The notes: generated from the letters alone by a model not told the origin. 64,000 nt of DNA from Coenobita brevimanus (GCA_032717465.1 CM064653.1:41405993-41469992), one strand, 5' to 3'. Shown: positions 14,537 through 29,000, numbered from the stretch's first letter. Program-made: numbers and translations.

Positions 14537-16873
14537 CTATATCCACCCCTTATTTGTCATATGCTTATCTAGCCTATGCTTGAAACTCTCAATGGAAGAG
14601 GCAGCAACTACTTTACTAGGTAGCTTATTCCATTCGTCTACTACTCTATTACCAAACCAATTTCTACCGATTTCCTTTCTGAAACGGAATTTTTCTAGTT
14701 TGAAACCATTATTTCTAGTTCTATCCTGTATGCTCACTTTAAGTACCTTGCTAATATCTCCCTTATTTATACCATTCATCCACTTAAAAACCTCAATTAA
14801 GTCTCCCCTTACTCTACGCCTCTCTAGCGAATGCAGACTTAGTCTTTTCAGTCTGTCTTCATATGACAGGTTCCGGACGTCATGTATCATTTTAGTCATT
14901 CTTCTCTGTACATTTTCTAACGAATTAATATCCATTCTATAGTAAGGACACCAAAATTGTACTGCGTAGTCTAAATGTGGCCTTACTAATGCTAGATAAA
15001 GTTTCAGTATTACTTTAGATGATCTATTGCTCACGCTTCTCGAAATAAATCCTAGGACCCTATTTGCTTTATTTCTCGCATTAATGCACTGTTGCCTAGG
15101 TTTAAGGTCGTTACTAATCATAACTCCTAGATCTCTCTCGCATTCCGATTTGCTAATTTCTTTGTTATCTAAGCTGTATTTAGTATCTCCAATGGTCTTG
15201 CCTACGTTAAGTACTTTACATTTTTCAACGTTAAATTCCATTTGCCAAGTTTTAGACCATTTGGACAATGTATCGAGGTCTTTTTGTAAGTAATGGCAAT
15301 CGTCAGTCGAGTTAATGATACGCCCTATTTTTGTATCGTCGGCAAATTTGCTGATTCTGCTATTGACTCCTAAGTCTAGATCATTTATATATATGATAAA
15401 TAATAAGGGACCGAGTACTGAACCCTGTGGTACACCGCTAGTTACTAATCCCCAGTCCGACTTATTTCCATTTATTAATACTCTCTGCTTTCGTCCTTTC
15501 AGCCAGGATTCTATCCATTTTAAGATATCGCCGTCTATACCGTGTGCTCGAACCTTTCTAACTAACCTTTCGTGTGGGACCCTATCAAAAGCTTTACTAA
15601 AGTCCAGATAAATAACATCGTAAGCTTTATCGCTATCTACTGCCTCATAGACCTCCGAGTAGAATGACAACAAGTTTGTGAGGCAGGATCGTCCTTGCCT
15701 GAATCCGTGCTGACTTTCGTTTATAAGATTAAATCTTTCTAAGTGTTCTCTAATCTTATTTGCCAAAATTGACTCTAACATTTTTCCTACTATTGACGTT
15801 AGACTTATCGGACGATAATTCGACGCAGCTGATTTATCACCCTTTTTAAAGATGGGCACTACGTTTGCGGTTTTCCACGCCTCTGGAACTTCTCCTGAAC
15901 TTAAAGAGTCATTAAATAACGTTAAAAGTGGCTGACATAATTCTTCTTTGGTTTCTTTTATAATTTTTGCATATATATCGTCCGGACCTGGCGATTTTTG
16001 AGGTTTTAACTTGTTAATTTCTTTCAATACGTCCTCCTTACTAATGGTTATTTTACTAAGAATATTTTCCGTATTCTCATGGTAAATATTTGCTGCTTGA
16101 GGGACCAGGCTTAGATTTTCCTTGGTGAATACTGATATGAAATAATTATTTAGGATGGAGCACATTTCTTTATCTTCACTGGTAATGTCACCTGATTCTG
16201 TTCTGAGTGGTCCTATCCTATCTTTATTTTTCGTTCGGTACATTTGATAAAAACCCTTGGGGTTTACTTTTGATTCACTTGCAACCTTAATTTCATAACT
16301 TCTCTTTGCTTTTCTTATCTCCCTCTTTACTTCTCTATTTAAAATTGTGTACCGGTTACGTAAGTGTTCCTCTCCACGTTTTATTTTTCTATATATTCCT
16401 TTCCTTTGGCCTATGAGAGATTTTAATCTGTTGTTTAACCATCTTGGTTCTGAATTGTTAGTTCTAAACGGTTTTGAAGGAATATATCTATCTTGGCCTC
16501 CGTATATTATATTTATTAACTCGTTATACTTCTCACTGGTCGAACGTCTGTTTGGTACTGGAGCTGAGTTAATTTCCGTCACCTGGACTACATTCCTATC
16601 TACCACCTCCCCCCTCACCGACACCTGACGGACGTCCCCACGTGCTTCCTGCGCCTGACCTATGACCTGGGGATCCCCACTAACCTGACATTCCCTCAAA
16701 TTGCTAATCTCCCTGTGGAATACCGTTCGAAAATAAGCTCTTAAGCCATCGAAATCTCCTAGACGAAAATTAGGAACGGTGGAGGTATTTTCAGTGGAAC
16801 AGACATCCCAAATAAATTTGAACTTAATTTCTTCATGATCGCTATTACCAAGTCGTCCACCAACCTCTATGTT
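14537..16873 (-). CDS. CR1-type endonuclease-reverse transcriptase fragment
   Basis: Open without interruption for 778 codons from the truncation point to a TAG stop. No native start is present; the frame simply begins where the insertion begins. Residues about 8-15 (LGNSDHEE) match the C-terminal SDH motif of the AP-like endonuclease, so almost all of that domain is lost. The reverse transcriptase follows: KSPGPDDI (about 293), NYRPISL (352), HGFRQGRS (389), DVIYLDFSKAFDRVPH (419, first catalytic Asp region), SGVPQGSVLGPLLF (479) and FADDTKI (510, the catalytic Asp pair), then WSKTWQMEFNVEKC (539) and ALVRPHLDYAVQFW (about 628). The conserved CR1-type tail (TKMIHDV, RRVRGDLIEVFKWMNG, WFGNRVVDEWNKLP) reaches the end. 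Known role of the family: target-primed reverse transcription of its own RNA. Catalytic residues look intact, but without a full endonuclease and promoter this copy is probably not autonomous. Confidence 0.93.
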   Translation of the reverse strand, partial: NIEVGGRLGNSDHEEIKFKFIWDVCSTENTSTVPNFRLGDFDGLRAYFRTVFHREISNLRECQVSGDPQVIGQAQEARGDVRQVSVRGEVVDRNVVQVTEINSAPVPNRRSTSEKYNELINIIYGGQDRYIPSKPFRTNNSEPRWLNNRLKSLIGQRKGIYRKIKRGEEHLRNRYTILNREVKREIRKAKRSYEIKVASESKVNPKGFYQMYRTKNKDRIGPLRTESGDITSEDKEMCSILNNYFISVFTKENLSLVPQAANIYHENTENILSKITISKEDVLKEINKLKPQKSPGPDDIYAKIIKETKEELCQPLLTLFNDSLSSGEVPEAWKTANVVPIFKKGDKSAASNYRPISLTSIVGKMLESILANKIREHLERFNLINESQHGFRQGRSCLTNLLSFYSEVYEAVDSDKAYDVIYLDFSKAFDRVPHERLVRKVRAHGIDGDILKWIESWLKGRKQRVLINGNKSDWGLVTSGVPQGSVLGPLLFIIYINDLDLGVNSRISKFADDTKIGRIINSTDDCHYLQKDLDTLSKWSKTWQMEFNVEKCKVLNVGKTIGDTKYSLDNKEISKSECERDLGVMISNDLKPRQQCINARNKANRVLGFISRSVSNRSSKVILKLYLALVRPHLDYAVQFWCPYYRMDINSLENVQRRMTKMIHDVRNLSYEDRLKRLSLHSLERRRVRGDLIEVFKWMNGINKGDISKVLKVSIQDRTRNNGFKLEKFRFRKEIGRNWFGNRVVDEWNKLPSKVVAASSIESFKHRLDKHMTNKGWI

Positions 16874-17660
16874 TGTGGGTGTAGGTTGTGAGTGCCGGTC
16901 GTGTAAGGGTGAAGTGTGAGGCTGAAATGCTAAAGAGTGTTTAGGGTGAGTGTCGACGGATAGGGTGAGGGTGTAGACTGTAGAGGGTGAGATGCAGAAG
17001 TGTGTCTGTGGGCATAGGGTGTGTGAATGACGGTCTTGTTAGGGTGAAGTGTGAGTGCGGAATACTAAGCTGCTTGGTACAAGTGTGTAAAAGTAGATGG
17101 TGCGGAAGTGTGTGTGGGTAAAAGATAAGTGACAGTTGTGGAAGAGTGATTATGACTGACATTCTAAGGAGTGCTAAGGGTGAGTGTCGGTGGATAGGGT
17201 GAAAGTGTGAATTAGGGGTGGATAAAGAAGTGTGATATGTGCTTGTTGGTGTAGAGTAAATATGACTGACGGCTGCGCAAGGGTGAAGTGTGACACTGAA
17301 ATGCTATGGGTTAACAATGGGTGTCGGTGGTTAAGAGTGTGAGGAGTAACTGTACAAATAAGAGTGTGATGAGTGCCTGAGGTTGTAGGGTAAGTACAAT
17401 GTGATGAATGTGTAGGTGTGGTGTGAGTATAAGTGATGGTCCATGTAAAGAAGTGTGAGGATCAAATGTTAAGAGGCGTTAACAGTGTGAGTGCCTGTGG
17501 GTGTAGGGTGAGTACAGTGTGATGAGTGTGTGGGAGTAGTGTGGGTACAAGTGATGGTTTATGTAAGCGAAGAAGTGTGAGAATGAAACGCTACGAGGTG
17601 TTGAGAGCGGGTGTCTGTGGTTTGCGTGAGGGTGCGAAGAGTGAGATGTGGCGGTGACGT
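16874..17660 (+). repeat. Degenerate GTGTGAGG-type tandem array
   Basis: A long, diverged unit recurs with starts near 16897, 17033, 17272, 17437 and 17551. Its order is TGACGGT-type start, GTAAGGGTGAAGTGTGAG, ctGAAATGCTAAG, GTGTTAAGGGTGAGTGTCGG, then GGGTGAGGGTGTAG. Spacing varies from about 115 to 240 bp, so units have gained or lost internal pieces. The same array is seen left of the LINE at 14178-14227. No gene is visible. Confidence 0.65.
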
Positions 17661-19394
<1,734 letters not shown>

Positions 19395-19680
19395 AGGAAA
19401 GGGAGTGAGGGGAGAGTAGAGGGGATGAAGCGAGAAGCGGTGAGTGACCAGCATAAAGAAGGAGAGCACCAGCATTCCCACGCCAGGACTAACAACCACC
19501 ACAAATGTGTTTATGGTCAGGGGGGAGACAGGCGGGGAGGGGGGAGTAAGGGAAGGGGGTAGAAGAAGGAGAAGATGTAGTGGGAATGGGAGCATGGAGG
19601 AGATGGAGCAGAGAGAGTGGGGATGGGGTGAGAATGAGTGGAGGGACGGAGAGATAGGAGCATGAAAGTGGGAATGGGTG

Positions 19681-19712
<32 letters not shown>

Positions 19713-20690
19713 TGGGTGTAGGGAAGAAGAAACAGAAGAAAGAGATAAAATGAGTTGCATGAGATTATGGGGAAAATAATTACAGTGAACAGGTGTACAC
19801 ACAAAGAGTTAAAAGCAGGTGAAAGAGTGAAAATAAGCAAAGGCAGGAAAAGAAAGAAGGGAAGAGGCGTGAAAACTGATGTACGCAGAAAGATATAGGC
19901 AAAGAAAAAAAAACTAAAGCATGTAGTAAAAAGGATGTGGAAGAGGTAAAGGAAGGAGTAAAAAAAAAAAATTGACAAAGGTACGAAAAGCAGGGAAAAG
20001 AATACAAGAGAGGAAATGTTGTGAATGAGGAAGTAATGAAGGAAAATGAAATGCAATGGAGGGAAATGAATGGCTGGAGATGCTAAAGTAAAATAAATGT
20101 TAAATAAACGAAAACTGTGATAAATGCTGCGGGAAGGAAGGAGACGGGATGAGGCACAGGTGGGGAAGGAGAGGGAAGGGGGAAGGAAACATGGGCATGA
20201 GGGAGTGGGATGAGGGAGTGGGAGGAAGGTACGCGGGTGACGTAAGAGGGGAAGGAGGGAGGGAGGGAGAGGAGGGGAGAGTAAAAGAGAGAATAGAGGA
20301 GAGGAGAGGGAGCTCTGGGGAAAAGAGGGTGGGAAATGGGAAGGGTTAGGGTGAGGGGAGGAAGCAAAGGGTAGGAAAGGGGAGGAGTGAGGGACAGATG
20401 GATGGGGAGAGGAGGACGGAGAAGAATGTGGGAAGGGAGAGAAGGGGTTGAGTGAGAGACACAGAGGAGGGAAGAGGGGATAGGAGTGAGGGAGAGAGGG
20501 CATGGAGGGGAGATAAAAGGAAGAGGGAGGGGGAGCAAGGGGGAGAAGAATGAGGAGCAGAGAGGAGGGAGGGGAAGCAGTGGGAGGGACGGGGCAGGAG
20601 GAGAGGGCATGGAGGGGTGATAAGCGGAAGGGAGAAGGGGAGCAGAAGGGAGGAGAGTGAGGAGCAGAGGGGTGGGAGGGGGCAGAAGGC
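19395..20690. repeat. Purine-rich DNA with a unique islet
   Basis: A non-repetitive islet of about 70 bp (19441-19512) containing CACCAGCATTCCCACG separates the TG array from renewed purine-rich sequence. A GA array lies at 19687-19711. From 20130 to 20690 the plus strand is nearly pure GGGA/GAGG. No gene was recognised. Confidence 0.6.
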
Positions 20691-21500
<810 letters not shown>

Positions 21501-21644
21501 TGTTAAAACTAGTTCTCCTTAACGCATTCAGCAGAGGCATCTTTTTCTTTTCTTTTAATTTATTCTCGTTACTGTAAGACAAAATATTTGAAAAGAAGGC
21601 AAAGATAAAATACAGAACACGTCACTGTACTGAACGTACTAACT

Positions 21645-21790
21645 CCCTCCATACAGTGATGTCTATTTTATCCTTGCTCGACGATACGAGTGTATTTAGT
21701 TTAGGAGAGGTTACAAATATGCTTCATTATCTCATTCAGTATTAAATAAAATATCATTCAAAAGATGAATAAAATCATTTTGTGAGAGGA
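21645..21790. mobile_element. Diverged copy of foldback family
   Basis: The left arm reads CTCCCTCCATACAGTGATG, TATTTTATCCTTGCTCGACG, then a GTATTTAGTTTAGGAGAGG block. The right arm carries AAGATGAATAAAATCATTTTG. The order and spacing match the AACCCCTTCA...TTCTTGCTACC...GACGATTTTATTCAG arm and its inverse in better copies. Strongly diverged, so a tentative call. Confidence 0.35.
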
Positions 21791-21852
21791 AATATACACT
21801 AAAATAATGTACCGTTTGTAAACCTGATAGTCATACACAATCTCATGTGTGT

Positions 21853-22294
21853 ATCATCATCATCATCATCATCATCATCAGCCATTTGAGTATCCACTGC
21901 AGGACTGGCCTATCCCGACCGAAGTCGGGAAGATACAGCCAATGTATCTCTACCAAGTGGCTTAGGCTGTCTAGTAGAGATTGTATGTAGGGTGAGAAGT
22001 GCTTGTAAGTGTAACTGTAGTGTTGGAGTGGCTTTGGATGTGTGTGTAGTTTGTGAACCAAGTGTAATCGGCCCGCGCAAGCCGACTGGGTGCAAGCATA
22101 CTTTACAGTAAGCGACACTGGTTCACCCACAGCACCCCTTGTGTCCGCCAATGCAGTACGTGGCCGGGTGAACACTCCCAAAGTTTATTACCCTGGCGGG
22201 GCGCGAACCCTGGTCCACCCGTGTACGAAACGCACACTCTACCACTGTACCGCAGAGGCTCCACATATATCTCTACCACTGTACCGCAGAGGCT

Positions 22295-22296
<2 letters not shown>
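21853..22296 (-). mobile_element. tRNA-derived SINE with (GAT)n tail
   Basis: On the minus strand the head, starting at 22256 (or 22296 if the duplicated 5' piece is counted), reads GAGCCTCTGCGGTACAGTGG then TAGAGTGTGCG, which is a pol III A box. About 30 bases on is GGGTTCGCGCCCC, a good B box. A body of about 330 bp with no tRNA similarity follows, and the 3' end is a (GAT)n tail (21853-21879 on the plus strand as ATC). The head's first 26 bp are duplicated: TCTACCACTGTACCGCAGAG occurs near 22237 and again near 22272. An AT array (22297-22341) abuts the duplicate. Confidence 0.75.
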
Positions 22297-22341
<45 letters not shown>

Positions 22342-22344
<3 letters not shown>

Positions 22345-22588
22345 GTAGGTGGTGGCGACCGTCATCCACTCACTTGATGTAGTACTGCCTACTTCTTCCT
22401 TAGCCTTTATCATTCTTTTTCTGTGCCCGCCCTCCTCTCTTCCTATTTCTCCCATCTTTCCTGTCACTTCTTATTGCTTTTCTTTCCTTTACAGGTGGCT
22501 TTACATCGAGTGACAAACCAAATGGTTTCCTGTAAGCCAAGAAACCATTTACAACGCTGGGTGGTAACCATATAACCAAACCATACGT
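22342..22588. other. Intergenic, nothing recognised
   Basis: Ordinary-complexity pyrimidine-leaning sequence between two repeats. It contains a short imperfect palindrome around AAACCAAATGGTTTCC and AGAAACCATTT (22515-22553) but no gene. Confidence 0.5.
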
Positions 22589-22694
22589 GTTCCCTACGTG
22601 TCAACAAGTGGGTTGGTGGAGGGTTAGTGTCCCTCCCTGTAAAATATATAACTCAAAGTCAAATGGCCACCCCTTACGGGATTATGGCGTCTGG

Positions 22695-22749
<55 letters not shown>
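22589..22749 (+). repeat. Dispersed 107-bp repeat, copy B, with (AT)n
   Basis: 22589-22695 aligns end to end with 7685-7791 (18 mismatches, no gaps). An AT array (22697-22749) starts immediately after the shared TGGCGTCTGGC end, at the same place as the AGAT array in copy A. Confidence 0.8.
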
Positions 22750-22752
<3 letters not shown>

Positions 22753-24244
22753 TATATATAATTATATGATGTCTGCTACAAGCATGACCGAACGCGGCTC
22801 ACCCAAACACCTGAATCCTTGCCACAACTCTTGGTATAGTGTTTCAAAACACACGCCCACTGCAGGTGTTACTGATCCGATGATGACCACTGATTTACAC
22901 CAGGTGAGTGACAGGTAACATGACAGCCTGTGTACCTGATGACGCCTGTCGGATACCTGAGTAGTGTGTGGTTGCTGTGGTGGACAAAGACTTAAGGTAC
23001 CGTGCGAGCCTGGTACCGTTTCACCAGCAGGACTTCTGTACCATCCTACAGGTAAAGCTGCCAGTACGTGAAACGAAGGCTGCCTACGCCCAAACACACA
23101 AATGCTAGGTCGCTTCTGGCTGACGAGTTACAGTGAGGAAAGGGGATGGGAAGGTGGTTGGTGTCGGTACGTGAGGTGAAGGTAAAGTCATAGGGGAATT
23201 TAGGAGGAGGGTGGGACAGATAGGCTACAAGGCACAGTCGGTGAAACACAAGATACTGGTAGAAGACAGTGGTATGGTGGTTAGTTATTGTAATGTTGCA
23301 CACTGGCGTTAGCTTGGGAGCATCCATCCAACAAACTCAGAGACGGTCGGTGGAGATTAAAACCATATCAAAAAGATCCCCCATGCAGAGGCCAATACCA
23401 CACCGACCGACCAAACCACCGACTCTCCTGGCATGAAGGTGCTACCACTGCACCCCACCTCCCACTGTGACTCGTTAGCCAGGAGTAAGCCAGCATTTAT
23501 GTCTCGGAGCTTAGGTAACGTCTCTCTCTCTCATGTACCTCAAACTGCAAAGTGGTAAGTATAATACCGTATCGTTTCACATGCAGGATTTCCTCTGCCC
23601 CGCCCCAAGCCAACATACCTGTAAAAGAAAATAATCATTATAATAAACTTTAGGAAAAATACCTATATCACAGAAAATTACAAATAATTATCATGACTGA
23701 AAATGCAAATAAAAATAACAAACTCAAAATTCCTACTACTGACTAGGAAGATAATTACGCATAGTTACATAAAAATGGGTAAAGAGAAAATAACAAAGGG
23801 GATAAATAAGCAAACCCATCGGTAAACGTGAAGGGCAATAAGAAAAATAAGGAAAAACGCAGGACCTAACAATATACCATGAGAATAAGTGTTAAGAGTT
23901 AAGGTTATTTTAGTACCCGGTATAGTGGAATATATAGACAACAGAGGCTACCAAGCTGGACATGGATTTCCACATCTACGAGGCAGGACGCTACCGGTGC
24001 TGCTGTAACAGAGAGGTGCCCTTTAAACCTTTCAAGTCCTCCGGTGTTCCGCCAAACGCAAAATCAGTTTATTCACTGGGGCAAAACTTTACCACACACA
24101 GGCTACACTGCACTAAGTTGTCTATTTTTCTCACCAGCTGTCATTATTTCAGTCCAACAGCACAGGTATTTCTGAGGTGAACTAGAATACAGACGTAAGA
24201 GGAACTATGCAAACTAAACACTACTGCCGACAGTTATTATGGTA
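22750..24244. other. Intergenic; possible decayed SINE at 23345-23450
   Basis: Mixed sequence with stops in all frames. On the minus strand at about 23450-23345, GGTGCAGTGGTAGCACC and later GGTTTTAATCTCC resemble A and B boxes, but their spacing is too wide for a clean tRNA head. A frame at 23962-24180 (72 codons) has no recognisable motif and is not called. Confidence 0.4.
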
Positions 24245-24275
24245 TACGAGGTCAGTCCAAAAAGAAACCGAACTT
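24245..24275 (+). mobile_element. Mariner-like terminal inverted repeat remnant
   Basis: TACGAGGTCAGTCCAAAAAG followed by AAACCGAACTT, preceded by TA (24243-24244). This resembles the ends of mariner-family elements, which insert at TA and often begin ACGAGGT-C-GTC-AAAAAG. The matching inverted end was not found downstream within the window, so this is probably a solo or broken end. Confidence 0.45.
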
Positions 24276-25354
24276 ATTAATAGCCCACTAACTAGCCGGC
24301 GTAGCGTAAGGGCCATCACTGATGAGCTGATCCTGATTATCTGTGCATCCGTCTCAGGACATACTATAATCTTTTTAATACAAACTGGCCTAAAACTCTC
24401 TTTCATCTTGACGGCCAAGTTATAATAACAAATTAAAACTTGAACACGGTACTAGTTACTAAGCGCTACGGAAAGGTTGTAGTGCTGTGTCAATGTCTTT
24501 TTCTGTAACCGAGCAACGTGAAAAAAGCTGCAAAAGGACGAAAATCTGGGCAAAGTTAAAATAAAAGAGCTACGGACAGTCTATACCCTGAAGCCTGACC
24601 ACGTCTTTACATGGCGCACTAACATACGGGGTTACAATGCATCATTTCATGCCTCCACAATAATATGATCTGCTCTTCGTATTTCTTAAGGCTGGGGAAT
24701 ATTATGCAGCTTACTTTCTCGCAGTAGATGCTGACTCCCACGACTCAATCCTACCCTGGCTGCATCCGTACCCTGAGCCTGGCCAATGCTCTCTGGTCTG
24801 CCCTCCGCTACACAGGCACACCCAAACAACTACCACTAAATCTTGCACAAAGTCAAACCACACACAATTCCAGGCTAACTCCGTCCGTTCGCTGATGGCT
24901 TTTTTCTCTTTTCTTCCCACCGACGAACGATTTTTTGTAGCTTTTATGCAGCCGACCCTGGTGACGGGATAAGAATAAATCTCTTTTTTTTCCTTTACTC
25001 CAGTTACCTTCAATGATTTTACTCAACTTAGGAAAGACGTCATCGTAAATCTTTCAGTATGCAGTGAAAGTACTTTTTATTTTATTTCCGCTAATGCCAA
25101 ACGACTTTAACGGAAGAGACCCCTCAGGTGTACAGTACAGCTTTACCAACACCTGTCAGGGCAACAAGCGAGGGCGCGGTGGTGACGGTGATGTATTGTT
25201 TTTACTTTAACTTCGTCCAGGATTTCGTCTTTTTGCAAATTATTCTATGTAGCTCAAAGACAAAAAGGGCAATGCTGTCGCTCAGCATCCTCTCCATGGC
25301 ACTTTTTTATAATGTAGCATAATTTTCTAGTGTTAATTGCTATATCACAGAATT

Positions 25355-25355
<1 letters not shown>
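24276..25355. other. Intergenic, nothing recognised
   Basis: Ordinary-complexity sequence. The first part may belong to the element whose end is at 24245, but no transposase motif could be read in any frame. No host exon was supported. Confidence 0.45.

Positions 25356-25403
<48 letters not shown>
25356..25403. repeat. (GA)n array
   Basis: A perfect 48-bp GA array immediately before the 20-bp minisatellite domain. Confidence 0.95.
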
Positions 25404-25407
<4 letters not shown>

Positions 25408-25439
25408 GCAGGTTAAGCACAGCATGACAAAGAGCAGGA

Positions 25440-25879
25440 CTCCCCGAGAAAATGCATGACCCCACGAGAAAAAGTGAGAAACAGCGGCATCTCACGAGAA
25501 AGACGGGGAGGCACGAGTGAAAAAGCGAGATCCCACGAGAAAACGCGAGAAAAAGTAATATCATGGGAAAAGTGAACGTGTACAAGTCCGGGGGAAAAAA
25601 AAAGATCCCAAGGACGTAAGAGTAAAAGCGAGATTCCACGAGATAAGACGAGACCCCACGAGAAATGGCGAGACCTATGTAATATAAGAGTAGCGAGAAA
25701 GCACGAGAGTGAGCGAGAACCGACGAGACCCAGGACGAGATCAGGTCATGTGATAAAGAGGAGGACTGCATGTAAAGGAGAAAGTCACGAGAAACAACGA
25801 GAAACAGCGAGATATCACAAGAAAAGGAGGGATCCATTGAGACAATTGAGTAGATTAAAAAAAAAAAAAAAAAAAAAAG

Positions 25880-25947
<68 letters not shown>

Positions 25948-26209
25948 AAAAGGAGACACAAGAAACTACGTGAATAAGCATGACCACACGATAAAAAGAC
26001 ATTTCAGGAGTGGCAGTGTGATCTAGCAAATAAGTAAACAAACACATAAACAAATAAATAAATAAGTAAATAAATAAACAGAAGAATGAGTGTAAATCCG
26101 ACAAAGACAGAACCACCTGAAAGTATACAAACAAACAAATACTAGAACAATAGAGACCGTACGAGTAAAGGAGAGATCGGAGAAGAATGAGTAGGAGTGG
26201 TCTAATAAA

Positions 26210-26247
<38 letters not shown>

Positions 26248-26592
26248 ACGTTAAACTCAGAAAAAGGCAGAACCGCAGAATGTAGGAGGAAGAATCAACA
26301 CGAGAACAAGCGAGACCCTACGAGAAAAAGTGAGATGGGGAGAAAAGGGCTGCAGTGAGGTCTAATAAAAAAATAAAAAAAAATAAAAAAAAGGGGGAAG
26401 ACCACGATGCTACGAAAAAAAGGCGAGATCCAACGAGAAAAGGCGAGATCCAACAAGAAAAGGCGAGATCCAACGAGAAGAGGCGAGATCGTACGAGAAA
26501 AGGCAAGATCCTACGAGAAATGGCGAGATCCAACGAAAAAAAGCGAGATGCAACGAGATAAGCCGAGATCCTACGAGAAATGACGAGACCGG
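25440..26592 (+). repeat. Approx. 20-bp CGAGAAAAGGCGAGATCC minisatellite
   Basis: The consensus unit CGAGATCCAACGAGAAAAGG is repeated cleanly about nine times at 26420-26592. It appears in degraded form over 25440-25860 (CACGAGAAAAAGCGAGATCC words) and again near 26300-26335. The array is split by poly-A (25858-25878), GT (25884-25946), AAATA-type and (AAT)n (about 26208-26246) tracts. A single ancestral minisatellite was evidently broken up by microsatellite growth. Confidence 0.8.
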
Positions 26593-27789
<1,197 letters not shown>

Positions 27790-27945
27790 GTGGGAACAGA
27801 GAGGGTATAAGGTGAGTGGGAATAGAGAGGGTATAAGGTGAGTGGGAATACAGAGGGTATAAGGTGAGTGGAAATAGAGAGGGTATAAGGTGAGTGGAAA
27901 CAGAGAGGGTATAAGGTGAGTGGGAACAGAGAGGGTATAAGGTGA
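27790..27945 (+). repeat. 26-bp minisatellite, six units
   Basis: Six consecutive 26-bp units, each GTGGGAAYAGAGAGGGTATA followed by AGGTGA, with only one to three changes between units. This is the most homogeneous minisatellite in the purine-rich block and hence the most recently amplified. Confidence 0.93.
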
Positions 27946-29000
27946 GGGGGCATTGCGTGGGAGATGAGTGGTATTCACGTGCAGAACAAATAAGTGGGAA
28001 ATGAGCGGGAAAGCAAGTGGGAATTTAGCGAGATGAAGGTGAGTCAGGATCTCCAGGAAAATATATGCAGCGAGAGGTGGGAATCGTGTAGGAGGAAGAT
28101 GAATGGGAGGGGAAAAGACGAGGAGGAGGAGGGGAGTGGGGAGGGGGATGAGGAAGAAGATAGATAAAGATTACGTTTGGGGGACAGGAGCAAAAACAAA
28201 GCTGTCTGTCATGAAGCCAAAACAATAAATAAATAAATAAAATAAGTGGAAAAAGCCAAATCCCTCAATAAAAAAAAGATGTTCAAAACCAGATTAAAAA
28301 ATGAACAACCAATCTGATACTGAATGAAGGAAGGAAAAAAAATACAGAGACCTGGACTTCAGAACTGGAGCAGAAACAGACAGCTGACCAAGAAAAAGCG
28401 GGAGTAAAATGCACCATAATACGTGCCAGAGAAATTAAAAAAAAAAAAAAAGAAAAAAAAAATGATACATGACAAACCTACAGAGATGAGAAGTGCAATA
28501 AATGAAGTCGGATTTGAGGAGATGGAAGAAAAACGAATAACATTTCTAAATGAAAGCAGAAACCAACGAACGACTGTGAAAGAATATAGAAAAAAAAACG
28601 AAAAAAAAGTAATTCAAGAACGAGTAAATGAAGACAAGGATAATAAAGAAAAAAAAAAAAAACACGGAGGGTCGAGGGGAAAAAGCAAGCAGCGGGATTT
28701 TGTATTTATGAAAAGAAACAGACAGACAGACGACCGAGAATGCTTACAGGAAGGTGGACTGAAATTTTGGACTGAAAAGGGATGGCAAAAATTAAAGACG
28801 TCAACAGAAGAGTTTAAGGTACTGGGACGAAAGAAACTGGTTCGGGAAAGGTGAAGATGGAGAAGGTAGGTAAACGTGAGTAATTACGATATGATAATTT
28901 ACGGGATGAGAAAGAGAGAGAGAGAGAGAAAGAGAAAGACGAGTAGGCCTATGTCGGGGGTTAGATTTGGCTGGAAGAAGTGGGAGGAAAAAAATAAGTA
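27946..29000. other. Purine-rich DNA, no convincing gene
   Basis: Continues as degenerate GTGGGAATCG-type sequence to about 28180, then A-rich DNA with AATA and poly-A runs. A plus-strand frame at 28423-28854 (143 codons) is Lys/Glu/Arg-rich because the strand is purine-rich. It has no recognisable domain and is not called. Confidence 0.5.

Larger units (their letters stand above)
14228..16873 (-). mobile_element. CR1-clade LINE, 5'-truncated, with 11-bp TSD
   Basis: A non-LTR retrotransposon inserted on the minus strand. Its 3' end is at 14228 and its truncated 5' end at 16873. Both flanks carry TGTGGGTGTAG (14217-14227 and 16874-16884), an exact 11-bp target-site duplication that fixes both ends. 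The 3' terminus, read on the minus strand, is TTCTTATGTTCTTATG followed by TTATGTT. Two 8-bp units without poly-A are typical of CR1 elements, which end in short 8-bp tandem repeats. About 309 bp of 3' UTR (14228-14536) follow the stop. The upstream ORF1 and most of the endonuclease are missing, as expected from incomplete reverse transcription. The intact frame and perfect duplication suggest a young insertion. Confidence 0.93.

Noticed and set aside
23962..24180. A 72-codon frame with several Cys residues
   Set aside because: No recognisable motif, no splice context, and length within chance expectation for this sequence.
28423..28854. A 143-codon Lys/Glu/Arg-rich frame
   Set aside because: Purine-rich plus strand gives Lys, Glu, Arg and Gly codons by default. 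No motif, exon borders or conserved neighbour.
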